Below, piece by piece: positions 15,762 to 23,516 of a DNA stretch of 64,000 bases. Made by a program: the position numbers and the translations under genes. The first letter of the stretch is position 1. Each line of letters begins with the position of its first letter. The notes beneath the pieces are model-generated. The model worked only from the letters and a program-made list of their open reading frames with translations. It was not told the DNA's origin and ran no database searches. This DNA is from Pseudolabrys sp. (GTDB lineage Bacteria > Pseudomonadota > Alphaproteobacteria > Rhizobiales > Xanthobacteraceae). Where the stretch lies: positions 1 to 64,000 of the forward strand of contig JAHCKG010000025.1 in assembly GCA_026125895.1 (NCBI GenBank), given 5' to 3'.

Positions 15762-16646
15762 TTACGAATTCGCGCCGTCGAGCGCCTTGTCGAGGGCGTC
15801 GAGCTCGCCGACCATCCAGTCGGCGAAGCTGACGCCTTCCGGCTTGGTTTCGGTCACGGCAACGACCGGCACCTTGGCCTTCTTCGCCACGGTCAGCAGC
15901 CGTTCGGTCAGCTTTTCCGATACCTGCTTGTTGTAGATCAGCGCCTTGACCTTGTGGTTCTTCAGGTCGTTCTCGAACGCGGCGATGTCGCGGGCGCTCG
16001 GCTCGGTATCGTTCATCATCGCGAGCTGAAATTTCTCGTTGCGCATGGTGAGACCGACAGCTTCCGCCATCAGCCCGAACACCGGTTCGGTGGCGGTCAC
16101 CGCCTTGCCCTTGTGCTTGTCGCGAAGCTGGCCGACGCGCTGGGTGACGCGCTCGAGCTGCGCCAGGGTCTTGTCGAGATTGGCGGCATAATCCGCCGCA
16201 TGGGCGCTGTCGGCCTTGCTGAAGGCGGCGGCGATCGCCTTGGCGACGGCCGGCATGGTCGCCGGCGCGTACCACAGATGCGGGTTGCCGCCGGTCTTGG
16301 CGCCGACGATCTCGCCGGCATTGATGACGACGCGGTTCGGCCGCGGCGCCGCCTGCATCAGCTTCGGCATCCACGGGTCGTAATCGGCGCCGTTGAGGAT
16401 GACGATTTGCGCGTCGGCGATCTGCTTGACCACGCCGGGCGTGGTTTCGAACAAATGCGGGTCCTGGTCCGGGTTGGACATGATGCTGGTGACCGTCACA
16501 TGGGCGCCGCCGATGTCACGGGCGATCTCGCCATAGAAGTTCTCGGCGGCGACCACGGCGATCTTGCCGTCGGCGGCCTGCGCCGGCGCCCCGGCGAGCG
16601 GCATGACGAGAAGGGCAAGCAAGGCGGCGGCGATATGGACGCGCAT
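15762..16646 (-). CDS. znuA: Zinc/metal ABC transporter substrate-binding protein, ZnuA-like
   Basis: This 294-residue periplasmic metal-binding protein of the cluster A-I (TroA/ZnuA) fold has a signal peptide ending near GAPAQA. Likely metal ligands are the His of NPDQDPHLFE, the His of GGNPHLWYAP, and a Glu in TATEPVFGLMAEAVG; the usual fourth acidic ligand near the C-terminus is not obvious. A His-rich loop typical of classical ZnuA is absent, so Zn is favoured mainly by the operon-front palindrome. ATG 16646 is preferred to ATG 16652 because GAGGA ends immediately before 16652 (no spacing) but lies 6 bases before 16646. It delivers metal to ZnuB/ZnuC. Confidence 0.88.
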   Translation of the reverse strand: MRVHIAAALLALLVMPLAGAPAQAADGKIAVVAAENFYGEIARDIGGAHVTVTSIMSNPDQDPHLFETTPGVVKQIADAQIVILNGADYDPWMPKLMQAAPRPNRVVINAGEIVGAKTGGNPHLWYAPATMPAVAKAIAAAFSKADSAHAADYAANLDKTLAQLERVTQRVGQLRDKHKGKAVTATEPVFGLMAEAVGLTMRNEKFQLAMMNDTEPSARDIAAFENDLKNHKVKALIYNKQVSEKLTERLLTVAKKAKVPVVAVTETKPEGVSFADWMVGELDALDKALDGANS

Positions 16647-16678
16647 CGGCATTCCTCATGGGTGCTGGGCGAATAGAT

Positions 16679-16696
16679 GTAACATTATAACATTTC
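16679..16696 (-). promoter_or_regulatory. Zur-box-like palindrome upstream of znuA
   Basis: On the minus strand the sequence is GAAATGTTATAATGTTAC, an AT-rich imperfect palindrome inside G+C-rich DNA. It resembles the Zur operator known from proteobacteria (GAAATGTTATA-x-TATAACATTTC). It lies about 30 bases upstream of the znuA start, where a bound repressor would cover the promoter. No zur gene is in the window. Confidence 0.7.
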
Positions 16697-16829
16697 TTTT
16701 GGCAAGACTAAGGCGCGGACCCGGCGGTGGTGGGCGACGGCGCGCGGCGGTCTTGATCGGCGCTTCGGCGGCGCTATCAGGAAGGCATCGCCGCGCCATT
16801 TGAGGCCGCCGGCGCGGAGGACCGTGCCG

Positions 16830-17048
16830 ATGGCCGCCATGCTGACCCGAGACGTCCTGAGGAGCTATCTGGCCGACATGCCGAACGGCCACGTCTTCGA
16901 CCTGACCTATGGTCAGTTCGCGGGCCTATTTCCGCCGGGGGAGCCCGATCCGTTCGCGCGGTCGGCGCTGCGCGCCTTCGCCAACGAATGCGGATGCGAC
17001 GTGGTGCAGGATGTCGCCGAAGCGCGTTACGAGCTGCGCAAGCGCTAG
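16830..17048 (+). CDS. Hypothetical protein, 72 residues
   Basis: This is a small soluble protein, not recognised. It reads MAAMLTRDVLRSYLADMPNG then a segment resembling FDLTYGQFAGLFPPGEPD, and ends in a helical, charged stretch (DVAEARYELRKR). ATG 16830 has GGAGGA nine bases upstream, which supports translation; a second ATG at 16839 is possible. Codon choice and G+C match the neighbours, so it is probably a real chromosomal gene. It is divergent from the znu operon across about 180 bases that contain the Zur-like site. No domain can be assigned. Confidence 0.55.
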   Translation: MAAMLTRDVLRSYLADMPNGHVFDLTYGQFAGLFPPGEPDPFARSALRAFANECGCDVVQDVAEARYELRKR

Positions 17049-17068
17049 GGAGCGGCGAGGAGAGGTAT

Positions 17069-17245
17069 TCAGCCGAATCGGCGGCCGACGCGGACGTCGC
17101 GCTGGACGCGGCGAAGTTCGTCTTCCAGGCGCTTGATCTCGCGCGTCATCTCGGCGAGCGCGCGCAACATGCTCTCATTGATGTCCCGCTGGCCGATCTG
17201 GGCGCGCGCGTTTTGCAGGAAGTTTTCAATGGCCGTGAGCGACAT
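17069..17245 (-). CDS. Small coiled-coil protein, 58 residues
   Basis: MSLTAIENFLQNARAQIGQR begins the protein; the rest is one charged amphipathic helix (SMLRALAEMTREIKRLEDELRRVQRDVRVG) with heptad-like Leu/Ile/Val spacing, so it probably forms a coiled coil. Function is not recognised. ATG 17245 is chosen because the open frame upstream to 17464 (Ser/Pro-rich, low complexity) has no coding character. The Shine-Dalgarno match (CAGG) is weak. It converges with the 72-residue gene, stops being 20 bases apart. Confidence 0.55.
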   Translation of the reverse strand: MSLTAIENFLQNARAQIGQRDINESMLRALAEMTREIKRLEDELRRVQRDVRVGRRFG

Positions 17246-17684
17246 GGACAGACCTGAAGGCGGCGAAGTTGAAAGCGTTGTTGGAACCAGCCTAGGCGGC
17301 AAGAGTGAACAAAACTGAAAAATCGCCGTGAAACTTCGAGACGACGGCGCGGCGCGCCGTGCGTCAAAAGCCCTGAAAATGGCCGCAAAATGAAGCGAGG
17401 CAACCGGATGTGTGACCACCCGGCTGCCTCTCGCCCGGACAAACGGCATCACTAATCTGTCCAAGGGCTGGAACCAGAATACCAGCCTGCCGCGAGGGTC
17501 GCGGCTTCAGCTTGTTCTGGTAGTTAATCGGCGTGGTAAAGCGCGAACGCCTCTGCGGAGGCCCGCGCGCCCTGCCGCAGCGTTAATATTTGTCTCCCAA
17601 GCGCAACAGCGTGTGGGTTTCGTCTTCCGCCCGTTGCATATGCGACAGATGTCCGCAAAATGCCGCAAACGCTTCGAGTGGACC
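17246..17684. other. 439-base intergenic region with one hairpin; no gene seen
   Basis: The region separates a minus-strand small gene from the plus-strand transpeptidase, so it must hold both promoters. A stem-loop at 17397-17430 (GAGGCAaCCGG with CCGGcTGCCTC) is the only clear structure and lacks a T-run. No convincing coding frame was found. Confidence 0.6.
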
Positions 17685-18320
17685 ATGAAAAGCCCGAAAA
17701 TCGAACTTCCCAATGCCGAATCCGCCGCCCGTCTCAGCCGACGCGCATTTACCTTAGGCCTGCCGCTGTTCGTGGCGGGCTGTGTCACCGCCGACTATGG
17801 CGGCATGAGCGACGGGGGACACACGATTTCCGCCGTCGAGAACCTCGATCCGTCGCTGGCGCGCACAGAGGTGTCGTGGAACGGCCCCGAGAAACCGGGC
17901 ACCATCGTCGTTAACGTGCCGCAGCGCCGGCTCTATCTCGTCGAGGCCGGCGGCCGGGCGATTCGCTACGGCGTCGGCGTCGGCCGCAGCGAAGCGCTGA
18001 ATTTCCGCGGCAGCGCCGTCATCGGCCGCAAGGAGAAGTGGCCGCGCTGGACGCCGACCGCGAACATGATGTCGGCCATTCCGCGCTACCGCGCCTTTGC
18101 CGGCGGCATGGCCGGCGGTCCCGACAATCCGCTCGGGCCGCGCGCGCTTTATCTCTACCGCGGCGGACGCGACACCTACTTCCGCTTGCACGGCACCATC
18201 GAGCCGGAGACCATCGGCACCGCGGTGTCGAGCGGCTGCATCCGCCTTTACAACCAGGACATCATCGACCTCTACAACCGCGTGCCGGTCGGCGCCCAGG
18301 TGAAGGTGATTCAGAGCTAG
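17685..18320 (+). CDS. L,D-transpeptidase (YkuD domain), putative Tat/lipoprotein-exported
   Basis: This 211-residue enzyme cross-links peptidoglycan peptides (3-3 bonds) or attaches proteins to the wall in the periplasm. The N-terminus has LSRRAFTLGLPLFVAGC, a twin-arginine-like motif followed by a lipobox whose Cys is residue 33, so it may be an exported lipoprotein. The YkuD domain spans about 72-210: TIVVNVPQRRLYLVE, GRKEKWPRWTPT, HGT (H169) and the catalytic motif SSGCIR with C185 and R187. ATG 17685 gives a compact protein; an upstream in-frame ATG would add about 15 residues. This belongs to the abundant short Ldt family of rhizobia. Confidence 0.92.
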   Translation: MKSPKIELPNAESAARLSRRAFTLGLPLFVAGCVTADYGGMSDGGHTISAVENLDPSLARTEVSWNGPEKPGTIVVNVPQRRLYLVEAGGRAIRYGVGVGRSEALNFRGSAVIGRKEKWPRWTPTANMMSAIPRYRAFAGGMAGGPDNPLGPRALYLYRGGRDTYFRLHGTIEPETIGTAVSSGCIRLYNQDIIDLYNRVPVGAQVKVIQS

Positions 18321-18327
18321 AAGTGGT

Positions 18328-18352
18328 GGAACTCATCGGCCTCTCGGGCATT
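18328..18352 (+). promoter_or_regulatory. EcfG-like general-stress promoter candidate
   Basis: GGAAC, 16 bases, then CATT. The alphaproteobacterial EcfG consensus is GGAAC-N16/17-CGTT, so the -35 is perfect and the -10 has one change. It lies about 70 bases before the glycine-zipper lipoprotein start, giving a leader of about 60 bases. Confidence 0.35.
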
Positions 18353-18420
18353 ACAAAACGGGCCATGTGCTAATCAGACGGCCTGTAACGATTCGTATTC
18401 GACACCCCGGGAGATAGAAC

Positions 18421-18690
18421 ATGCTCAAGAAGGTCTTGGTTGTGAGCGTCATGGCTCTGGCGCTGGCTGGCTGCGAAACCGCGCGGCAGGATCGCGTTGC
18501 CGGTGGCGCGCTGATTGGCGCCGGTGGCGGCGCCCTCGTCGGCGGTCTGGCTTCCGGTACGGCTGGCGGCGCGGTTGCCGGCGGTCTGGTCGGTGCTGCG
18601 GCCGGTGCGATCATCGCGGACGCGACCAATCCGGGTCGCTGCTACTGGCGCGACCGCTACGGCCGCCGCCACTACGTGCGCTGCCGCTAA
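18421..18690 (+). CDS. Small glycine-zipper lipoprotein
   Basis: This 89-residue protein begins with a lipoprotein signal peptide ending LALAGC (acylated Cys at 18). A glycine zipper follows (about 27-66): repeated GGALIGAGGGALVGG and GTAGGAVAGGLVGAAAGA, with Gly at four-residue spacing, typical of small outer-membrane or envelope proteins. The C-terminus CYWRDRYGRRHYVRCR is basic and aromatic, with two Cys that could pair. The Shine-Dalgarno site is GGGAGA, seven bases before ATG. It is close to many rhizobial stress-inducible envelope lipoproteins; its exact role is unknown. Confidence 0.82.
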   Translation: MLKKVLVVSVMALALAGCETARQDRVAGGALIGAGGGALVGGLASGTAGGAVAGGLVGAAAGAIIADATNPGRCYWRDRYGRRHYVRCR

Positions 18691-18712
18691 GCCATCTGAG
18701 CTGAATCACATC

Positions 18713-18745
18713 GAAAGGCCGCCCCTCGGGGCGGCCTTTCTGCAT
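18713..18745 (+). terminator. Rho-independent terminator after the lipoprotein gene
   Basis: The stem GAAAGGCCGCCCC / GGGGCGGCCTTTC is nearly perfect with a very short loop; TTTC and a T-rich stretch (TGCATTTTG) follow. Confidence 0.8.
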
Positions 18746-18836
18746 TTTGCGGGCGAAAAGGGTGGTTTTGCATGGGCGGCGGGGAGGCCCTATATGTCTG
18801 GCCCAAGGAGCCCATTTTCCCAAAAAGCGACAGACC

Positions 18837-19898
18837 ATGACCGATGCCACGTCCGCGGCCGATCCGGCCGGCAAGATCCCCGTTACCGTGCTCACCGGCT
18901 ATCTCGGCGCCGGCAAGACCACGCTGCTCAACCGCATTCTGACGGAGCCGCACGGCCAGAAGTTCGCCGTCATCGTCAACGAATTCGGCGAGATCGGCAT
19001 CGACAACGACCTCGTGGTGGACGCCGACGAGGAAGTGTTCGAGATGAATAATGGCTGCATCTGCTGCACGGTGCGCGGCGATCTCGTGCGCATCATCGAC
19101 GGCCTGATGCGCCGCAAGGGCAAGTTCGACGCCATCATCGTCGAGACCACCGGGCTCGCCGATCCGGCGCCGGTGGCGCAGACCTTCTTCATGGACGAGA
19201 ACGTCGGCGCCAAGACCCGGCTCGACGCCGTGGTAACGGTGGCCGACGCCAAGTGGCTCAAGGACCGCCTCAAGGACGCGCCGGAGGCCAAGAACCAGAT
19301 CGCCTTCGCCGACGTCATCGTGCTCAACAAGACCGATCTCGTCACGCCGGCCGAGCTCGAGGAAGTCGAGGCGCGCATCCGCGGCATCAATCCTTACGCC
19401 AAGCTGCATCGCACCGAGCGCGCCCGCGTCGATATCAAGGACGTGCTCGGCCGCAACGCCTTCGACCTCGACCGCATTCTCGAGATCGAGCCGGCCTTCC
19501 TCGAAGCCGACGAGCATGATCACGATCATCATCACCACGATCATGACCACGGGCACGATCACGGTCACCATCACCATGGCGGGCTGAAGCACTATCACGA
19601 CGAGGAGATGCAGAGCATTTCGGTGTCGTCGGACAAGCCGCTGTCGCCGGACAAGTTCTTTCCGTGGATCCAGGAGCTTGTGCAGACCGAGGGCAAGGAC
19701 ATCCTGCGCTGCAAGGGCATCCTGTCGTTCAAGGATGACGACGAGCGTTTCGTCTTCCAGGGCGTGCACATGATCCTGGACGGCGATCATCAGCGCAAAT
19801 GGAAGGACGGCGAGGAGCGCGTCTCCCGCGCGGTCTTCATTGGGCGGCACTTGCCGGAAGAGAAGATCCGCAAGGGTTTCGAAGCCTGCGTGGCTTAA
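18837..19898 (+). CDS. CobW/COG0523-family metal-chaperone GTPase
   Basis: This 353-residue G3E GTPase has Walker [10 protein letters not shown] (21-29), the family metal motif CICC (C74, C76, C77), a Walker B region [10 protein letters not shown], guanine specificity NKTD and a C-terminal CobW_C domain (about 260-345). Between the domains lies a His/Asp-rich insert ([21 protein letters not shown], about residues 222-242) able to hold several metal ions. Such proteins pass zinc or cobalt to client enzymes. ATG 18837 is preferred because the frame upstream crosses the terminator. The WD40 gene follows after a palindromic repeat. Nearby znu genes favour zinc, but no Zur-like site was seen in front of this gene. 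Confidence 0.92.
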   Translation: MTDATSAADPAGKIPVTVLTGYLGAGKTTLLNRILTEPHGQKFAVIVNEFGEIGIDNDLVVDADEEVFEMNNGCICCTVRGDLVRIIDGLMRRKGKFDAIIVETTGLADPAPVAQTFFMDENVGAKTRLDAVVTVADAKWLKDRLKDAPEAKNQIAFADVIVLNKTDLVTPAELEEVEARIRGINPYAKLHRTERARVDIKDVLGRNAFDLDRILEIEPAFLEADEHDHDHHHHDHDHGHDHGHHHHGGLKHYHDEEMQSISVSSDKPLSPDKFFPWIQELVQTEGKDILRCKGILSFKDDDERFVFQGVHMILDGDHQRKWKDGEERVSRAVFIGRHLPEEKIRKGFEACVA

Positions 19899-19906
19899 CA
19901 GTTCTG

Positions 19907-20009
19907 GTCATTCCGGGGCGCGGTCGTTAGACCGCGAGCCCGGAATCCATAACCCCTGCTTGTGAATATGGATTCCGGGCTCGCCGCTTTCGCGGCGCCC
20001 CGGAATGAC
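19907..20009. repeat. Palindromic repeat (GTCATTCCGGGGCGC class)
   Basis: The ends GTCATTCCGGGGCG and GCGCCCCGGAATGAC are perfect inverted arms, and the inner arms GAGCCCGGAATCCAT / ATGGATTCCGGGCTC are also perfect. This is a nested, BIME-like element of the kind scattered through Bradyrhizobium-type genomes, placed between the CobW and WD40 genes. Confidence 0.85.
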
Positions 20010-20017
20010 AGAAGAAG

Positions 20018-21028
20018 ATGACCGACCTCAACACCCCGCTCCCCTCGCTCGCCGATCGCGCGCGGATTGTCTCCGAAGCCGAAGGCTCGACCATCGTTGG
20101 CGTGCACTTCCTGCGTCAGACGCCGGTCTTCGTGCTCGGCGAGGAAGCGCTGCTGTTCGCGCCGGCGGAGAAGCGCACGCGCGTTGCCGCGCATGACGGC
20201 GGCATCCTCGTCAGCGCCGCCGATCAGCAGCGCATCGTCACCGGCGGTGACGACGGCAAGCTCGTCGCCACTGATCGCGACGGCAACACGCAAGTGCTGG
20301 CGACCGACGAGCGCAAGCGCTGGATCGATCAGGTCGCGCTTGGCCCCGACGGCGCCGTGGCCTGGTCCACCGGCAAGATCGCGCGCGTCAAAACCGGCAA
20401 GGGCGAGGTGCGCGAGCATCAGGCGGCCTCGACCGTCGGCGGCCTCGCGTTTTTCCCGAAGGGCTTCCGCGTTGCGATCGCGCATTACAACGGTGTCACG
20501 CTCTGGTTTCCAAACGCGTCGGGCGCCAAGCCGGAGACGCTGGAGTGGAAGGGCTCACATCTCGGCGTGATGCTCAGCCCCGACGGCCGCTTCCTCGTCA
20601 CCATGATGCAGGAGCCGACCTTGCACGGCTGGCGCCTCGCCGATGCCAAGCACATGCGCATGTCCGGTTATTCGGCGCGCGTGCGCTCGCTGTCGTGGTC
20701 GCAGGACGGCAGCCTGCTGGCGACCTCCGGCTCCGAACAACTGATCCTGTGGCCGTTCGACGGCAAGGACGGCCCGATGGGCCGCCAGCCGACGATGTAT
20801 GCGCAATCGCCGGCGCGCTGTACGCGCGTCGCCTGTCATCCCAAGCAGCCGGTCTGCGCCGCGGGTTTTGCCGACGGCACGGTGCTGATGGTGCGCCTCG
20901 AAGACGGCGCGCTGATCATGGCCCGCGAGGCTGACGGCCAGAGCGTCAGCGCGCTCGGCTGGAGCCCGGAGGGCCAGGTGCTGGCGATGGGCACCGAACA
21001 GGGCGATGCCAGGGTGCTGACGCTCTGA
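20018..21028 (+). CDS. WD40-repeat protein adjacent to CobW
   Basis: This 336-residue protein has about seven degenerate beta-propeller blades. The blade signature is seen as VRSLSWSQDGSLLATSGSEQLILWPF, LGVMLSPDGRFLVTMM and VSALGWSPEGQVLAMGTEQG. No signal peptide is present, so it is cytoplasmic. The pairing of a CobW-type GTPase with a WD40 protein recurs in related genomes, which suggests a scaffold or client role in metal delivery; that is inference. The start ATG 20018 follows AGAAGA just past the repeat element. The gene ends 24 bases before another palindromic repeat. Confidence 0.85.
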   Translation: MTDLNTPLPSLADRARIVSEAEGSTIVGVHFLRQTPVFVLGEEALLFAPAEKRTRVAAHDGGILVSAADQQRIVTGGDDGKLVATDRDGNTQVLATDERKRWIDQVALGPDGAVAWSTGKIARVKTGKGEVREHQAASTVGGLAFFPKGFRVAIAHYNGVTLWFPNASGAKPETLEWKGSHLGVMLSPDGRFLVTMMQEPTLHGWRLADAKHMRMSGYSARVRSLSWSQDGSLLATSGSEQLILWPFDGKDGPMGRQPTMYAQSPARCTRVACHPKQPVCAAGFADGTVLMVRLEDGALIMAREADGQSVSALGWSPEGQVLAMGTEQGDARVLTL

Positions 21029-21051
21029 GGTCAGGCGAAGCGCCCCGTCAT

Positions 21052-21132
21052 CCTCCGCTCATTCCCGCGAAAGCGGGAATCCGTTCTTTTGCCGCTTAGT
21101 CTGGGTCCCCGCTTCCGCGGGGACGAGCGGAG
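21052..21132. repeat. Palindromic repeat (CCGCTCATTCCCGCG class)
   Basis: The left hairpin ATTCCCGCGAAAGCGGGAAT and right hairpin GTCCCCGCTTCCGCGGGGAC are bracketed by CTCCGCTC and GAGCGGAG. The same architecture is inverted at 35307-35399. Confidence 0.8.
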
Positions 21133-21153
21133 ATTGATCAAGCGCATCGGATC

Positions 21154-21182
21154 AAAAAAGGGCGGCCCTTCGGCCGCCCTTT
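21154..21182 (-). terminator. Rho-independent terminator of the homospermidine synthase gene
   Basis: An 11-bp stem AAAGGGCGGCC / GGCCGCCCTTT with a 4-base loop. On the minus strand it is followed by TTTTTTGATC. It begins a few bases after the stop codon. Confidence 0.88.
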
Positions 21183-21186
21183 GCAT

Positions 21187-22626
21187 TTATTGCTTCACCA
21201 GCACGTTCCTGAACTGCCACGGGTCACTCGGGTCGAGATCCTCGGGAAACAGTCCCGGGCGGCCTTTGAGCGGCGTCCAGTCGGTGTAGTAGCCCTTCAC
21301 CGGCCCGAGATACGGAAGCTGGATCTCGAGCAGGCGATGGAAGTCCATCTCGTCGGCTTCGACGATGCCTTCCTTCGGATGCTCCAGCGCCCAGACCATG
21401 CCGCCGATCACCGCCGAGGTCACCTGCAGCGCGGTGGCGTTCTGATACGGCGCCAGCGCGCGAGTCTCCTCGATCGAGAGCTGCGAGCCGAACCAGTAGG
21501 CGTTCTTGCCGTGGCCGTAGAGCAGCACGCCGAGCTCGTCGATGCCATCGACGATCTCCTGCTCCTCGAGGATGTGGTGCTTCTCCTGCATCTTGCCCGA
21601 GCCGAACAATTCATGCAGCGACACCACGGCATCGTCCGCCGGATGATAGGCGTAGTGGCAGGTCGGCCGGTACACCGCCTTGCCGGCGGCATCGCGCACG
21701 GTGAAGTAATCCGAGATCGAGATCGACTCGTTGTGCGTGACGAGGAAGCCGTATTGCGCGCCGCGCGTCGGGCACCAGGTGCGCACGCGCGTGTTGGCGC
21801 CGGGCTGCATGAGATAGATCGCCGCGCCGCAGCCGGTCTCGTGCGTCTTCGCGTTGTCCGGCATCCACGTCTCGTGCGTGCCCCAGCCGAGTTCGGCCGG
21901 CTGCATGCCTTCCGACAGGAAGCCCTCGACCGACCAGGTGTTGACGAACACCTCGGCTTCCTTCGGCGTCTTGCAGCGCTGCGTGTCGCGCTCGGCGATG
22001 TGGATGCCCTTGATGCCGGCGTGGCGCATCAGGTCGGCCCATTCCGCCTTCGACTTCGGCTCCGGTACGTTGAGCTTGAGATCGGCGGCGACGTTGAGCA
22101 GCGCCTGCTTGACGAAGAACGACACCATGCCGGGATTGGCGCCGCAGCACGACACCGCGGTGGTCGAGCCGGGCTTGCGCGCCTTCTTGGCGGCGAGCGT
22201 CGTCTCGCGCAGCGCGTAGTTCGAGCGCGCTTCCGGGCCTTTCGAGGAATCGAAATAGAAGCCGAGCCACGGCTCGTTGACCGTGTCGATATAGAGCGCG
22301 CCGATCTCGTTGCAGAACTCCATGATGTCCACCGAGCCGGTATCGACCGACAGGTTGACGCAGAAGCCCTGGCCGCCGCCGGCAGTGAGCAGCGGACGCA
22401 GCACGTCGCGATAATTGTCGCGGGTCAGGCCCTGCTGGATGAAGCGCACGCCGTGCTTCTCGCACAGCGCCTTGCGGCCCTCATCCTTTGGATCGAGCAC
22501 CACCATGCGCGACTTGTCGAATTTGAAGTGCCGCTCGATCATCGGCAGCGTGCCTTTGCCGATCGAGCCGAAGCCGACCATGACAATCGGTCCGGTAATG
22601 GTGGCGTAGATGGGCCAATCGGGCAT
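21187..22626 (-). CDS. hss: Homospermidine synthase
   Basis: This 479-residue NAD-dependent enzyme makes sym-homospermidine from two putrescines (or putrescine plus spermidine). The N-terminal Rossmann fold shows IVMVGFGSIGKGTLPMI (about 14-30), then VVLDPKDEG, VNLSVDTGSVDIMEFCNE and DTVNEPWLGFYFDSS. The C-terminal catalytic region includes SCCGANPGMVSFFVKQAL and GWGTHETWMPDNA. Length and motifs match the bacterial HSS crystallised from Blastochloris viridis. The gene is transcribed in the same direction as, and downstream of, the GNAT and ornithine decarboxylase genes, so putrescine supply and use are neighbours. The Shine-Dalgarno site (GGAGC) lies about 7 bases before ATG. Confidence 0.95.
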   Translation of the reverse strand: MPDWPIYATITGPIVMVGFGSIGKGTLPMIERHFKFDKSRMVVLDPKDEGRKALCEKHGVRFIQQGLTRDNYRDVLRPLLTAGGGQGFCVNLSVDTGSVDIMEFCNEIGALYIDTVNEPWLGFYFDSSKGPEARSNYALRETTLAAKKARKPGSTTAVSCCGANPGMVSFFVKQALLNVAADLKLNVPEPKSKAEWADLMRHAGIKGIHIAERDTQRCKTPKEAEVFVNTWSVEGFLSEGMQPAELGWGTHETWMPDNAKTHETGCGAAIYLMQPGANTRVRTWCPTRGAQYGFLVTHNESISISDYFTVRDAAGKAVYRPTCHYAYHPADDAVVSLHELFGSGKMQEKHHILEEQEIVDGIDELGVLLYGHGKNAYWFGSQLSIEETRALAPYQNATALQVTSAVIGGMVWALEHPKEGIVEADEMDFHRLLEIQLPYLGPVKGYYTDWTPLKGRPGLFPEDLDPSDPWQFRNVLVKQ

Positions 22627-22682
22627 GGCGTAGCTCCTTCAAGAAAACGTGCCGTCTTATCCGGCCTGTGTGACAAACGGAA

Positions 22683-22711
22683 GGGACGCCCCGCGCTTTG
22701 CGGAGCGTCCC
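22683..22711 (-). terminator. Hairpin after the GNAT gene
   Basis: The stem GGGACGC(cc)CGC / GCG(ga)GCGTCCC with a 5-base loop lies 32 bases downstream of the GNAT stop; only TTCCGTTTG follows, so termination may be partial. Confidence 0.5.
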
Positions 22712-22743
22712 AAGGCTAGGCCGTGGACGGCCTTCTTCTGCGC

Positions 22744-23319
22744 TTACGCGGCGCGCGAGACCCGGCGAAGACTGTTGGCGCGGGCATCCTGCGCCACGAG
22801 TTCGTCGAGGTTCGGCGTCGGCGCCATACGGCCGGCCGGCGCGATCATGCCGCGCGCGCCATCGAGCGCGCCGGCGGTGAGTTCGCGGCCGAGCAGGCGG
22901 CGCCGTTCGAACGGTCCCGGCATCCACAGCGCGCCGGTCTTCTCGCCGGAGAAGCCGAAGCGGCTGTAGTACTCGGGATCGCCCACCAGCACGATCGCAC
23001 CATGGCCGAGCTTGCGCGCGTTCTGGATCGCGCGGCGCACCATGGCGCCGCCGAGGCCTTGCGAGCGGCAGTCTTCGGCGATCGCCACCGGGCCGAGCAG
23101 CAGCGCATCCGCGCCGTTGCCGACCGCGATGTTCCACAGCCGGGCGGTGCCGATGACTCTACGGCCTTCCGCGGCGATGAAGGACAGGCCGTCGGCCGGC
23201 AGACGGTCTTCGCGCAGGCGCTCGGACGACTTGCGATAGCGCGTGTCGCCGAAAGCGGCGTCGAGCAGCGGTTCGCGCGCGTCGAAGTCGGCGAGCCGTT
23301 CGTGGCGGATCTGGATCAT
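22744..23319 (-). CDS. GNAT-family N-acetyltransferase
   Basis: This 191-residue acetyl-CoA-dependent transferase resembles the YhbS-type group. The acetyl-CoA site is visible as LLLGPVAIAEDCRSQGLGGAMVRRAI (Q/RxxGxG/A in motif A), followed by VLVGDPEYYSRFGFSG, the group's characteristic segment. ATG 23319 is chosen because GGAAGGAG lies 11-18 bases upstream and the start MIQIRHERLADF matches the family fold; the longer open frame to 23409 runs into a palindromic repeat. It sits between the hss and ornithine decarboxylase genes, so acetylation of a polyamine is possible but not demonstrated. Other possible targets are protein N-termini or small amines. Confidence 0.85.
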   Translation of the reverse strand: MIQIRHERLADFDAREPLLDAAFGDTRYRKSSERLREDRLPADGLSFIAAEGRRVIGTARLWNIAVGNGADALLLGPVAIAEDCRSQGLGGAMVRRAIQNARKLGHGAIVLVGDPEYYSRFGFSGEKTGALWMPGPFERRRLLGRELTAGALDGARGMIAPAGRMAPTPNLDELVAQDARANSLRRVSRAA

Positions 23320-23341
23320 GGCAGCGAGCTCCTTCCTCCGA

Positions 23342-23449
23342 CCCGTCATCCTGAGGTGCTCAGCCGAAGGCTGAGCCTCGAAGGATGGGCGGCCCGGGCC
23401 GTCGCCCATCGAGGCTCGCGCAAGCGCGCTCGCACCTCAGGGTGATGGG
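23342..23449. repeat. Palindromic repeat (GTCATCCTGAGGTGCTC class)
   Basis: The outer arms CCCGTCATCCTGAGGTG and CACCTCAGGGTGATGGG are inverted; nested inside are CAGCCGAAGGCTG, GGATGGGCGGC / GTCGCCCATC and GCGCAAGCGCGC hairpins. It lies between the GNAT and ornithine decarboxylase genes. Confidence 0.82.
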
Positions 23450-23474
23450 TTCAGTTCAGACGTTTGGGAAAGAG

Positions 23475-23496
23475 GGGAGGCGGCGCACCGCCTCCC
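23475..23496 (-). terminator. Hairpin after the ornithine decarboxylase gene
   Basis: A perfect 9-bp stem GGGAGGCGG / CCGCCTCCC with loop CGCA lies 21 bases after the stop; on the minus strand CTCTTTCCC follows, a weak T-run. Confidence 0.55.
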
Positions 23497-23516
23497 TTAG
23501 CTATTAGCGTGACGAC

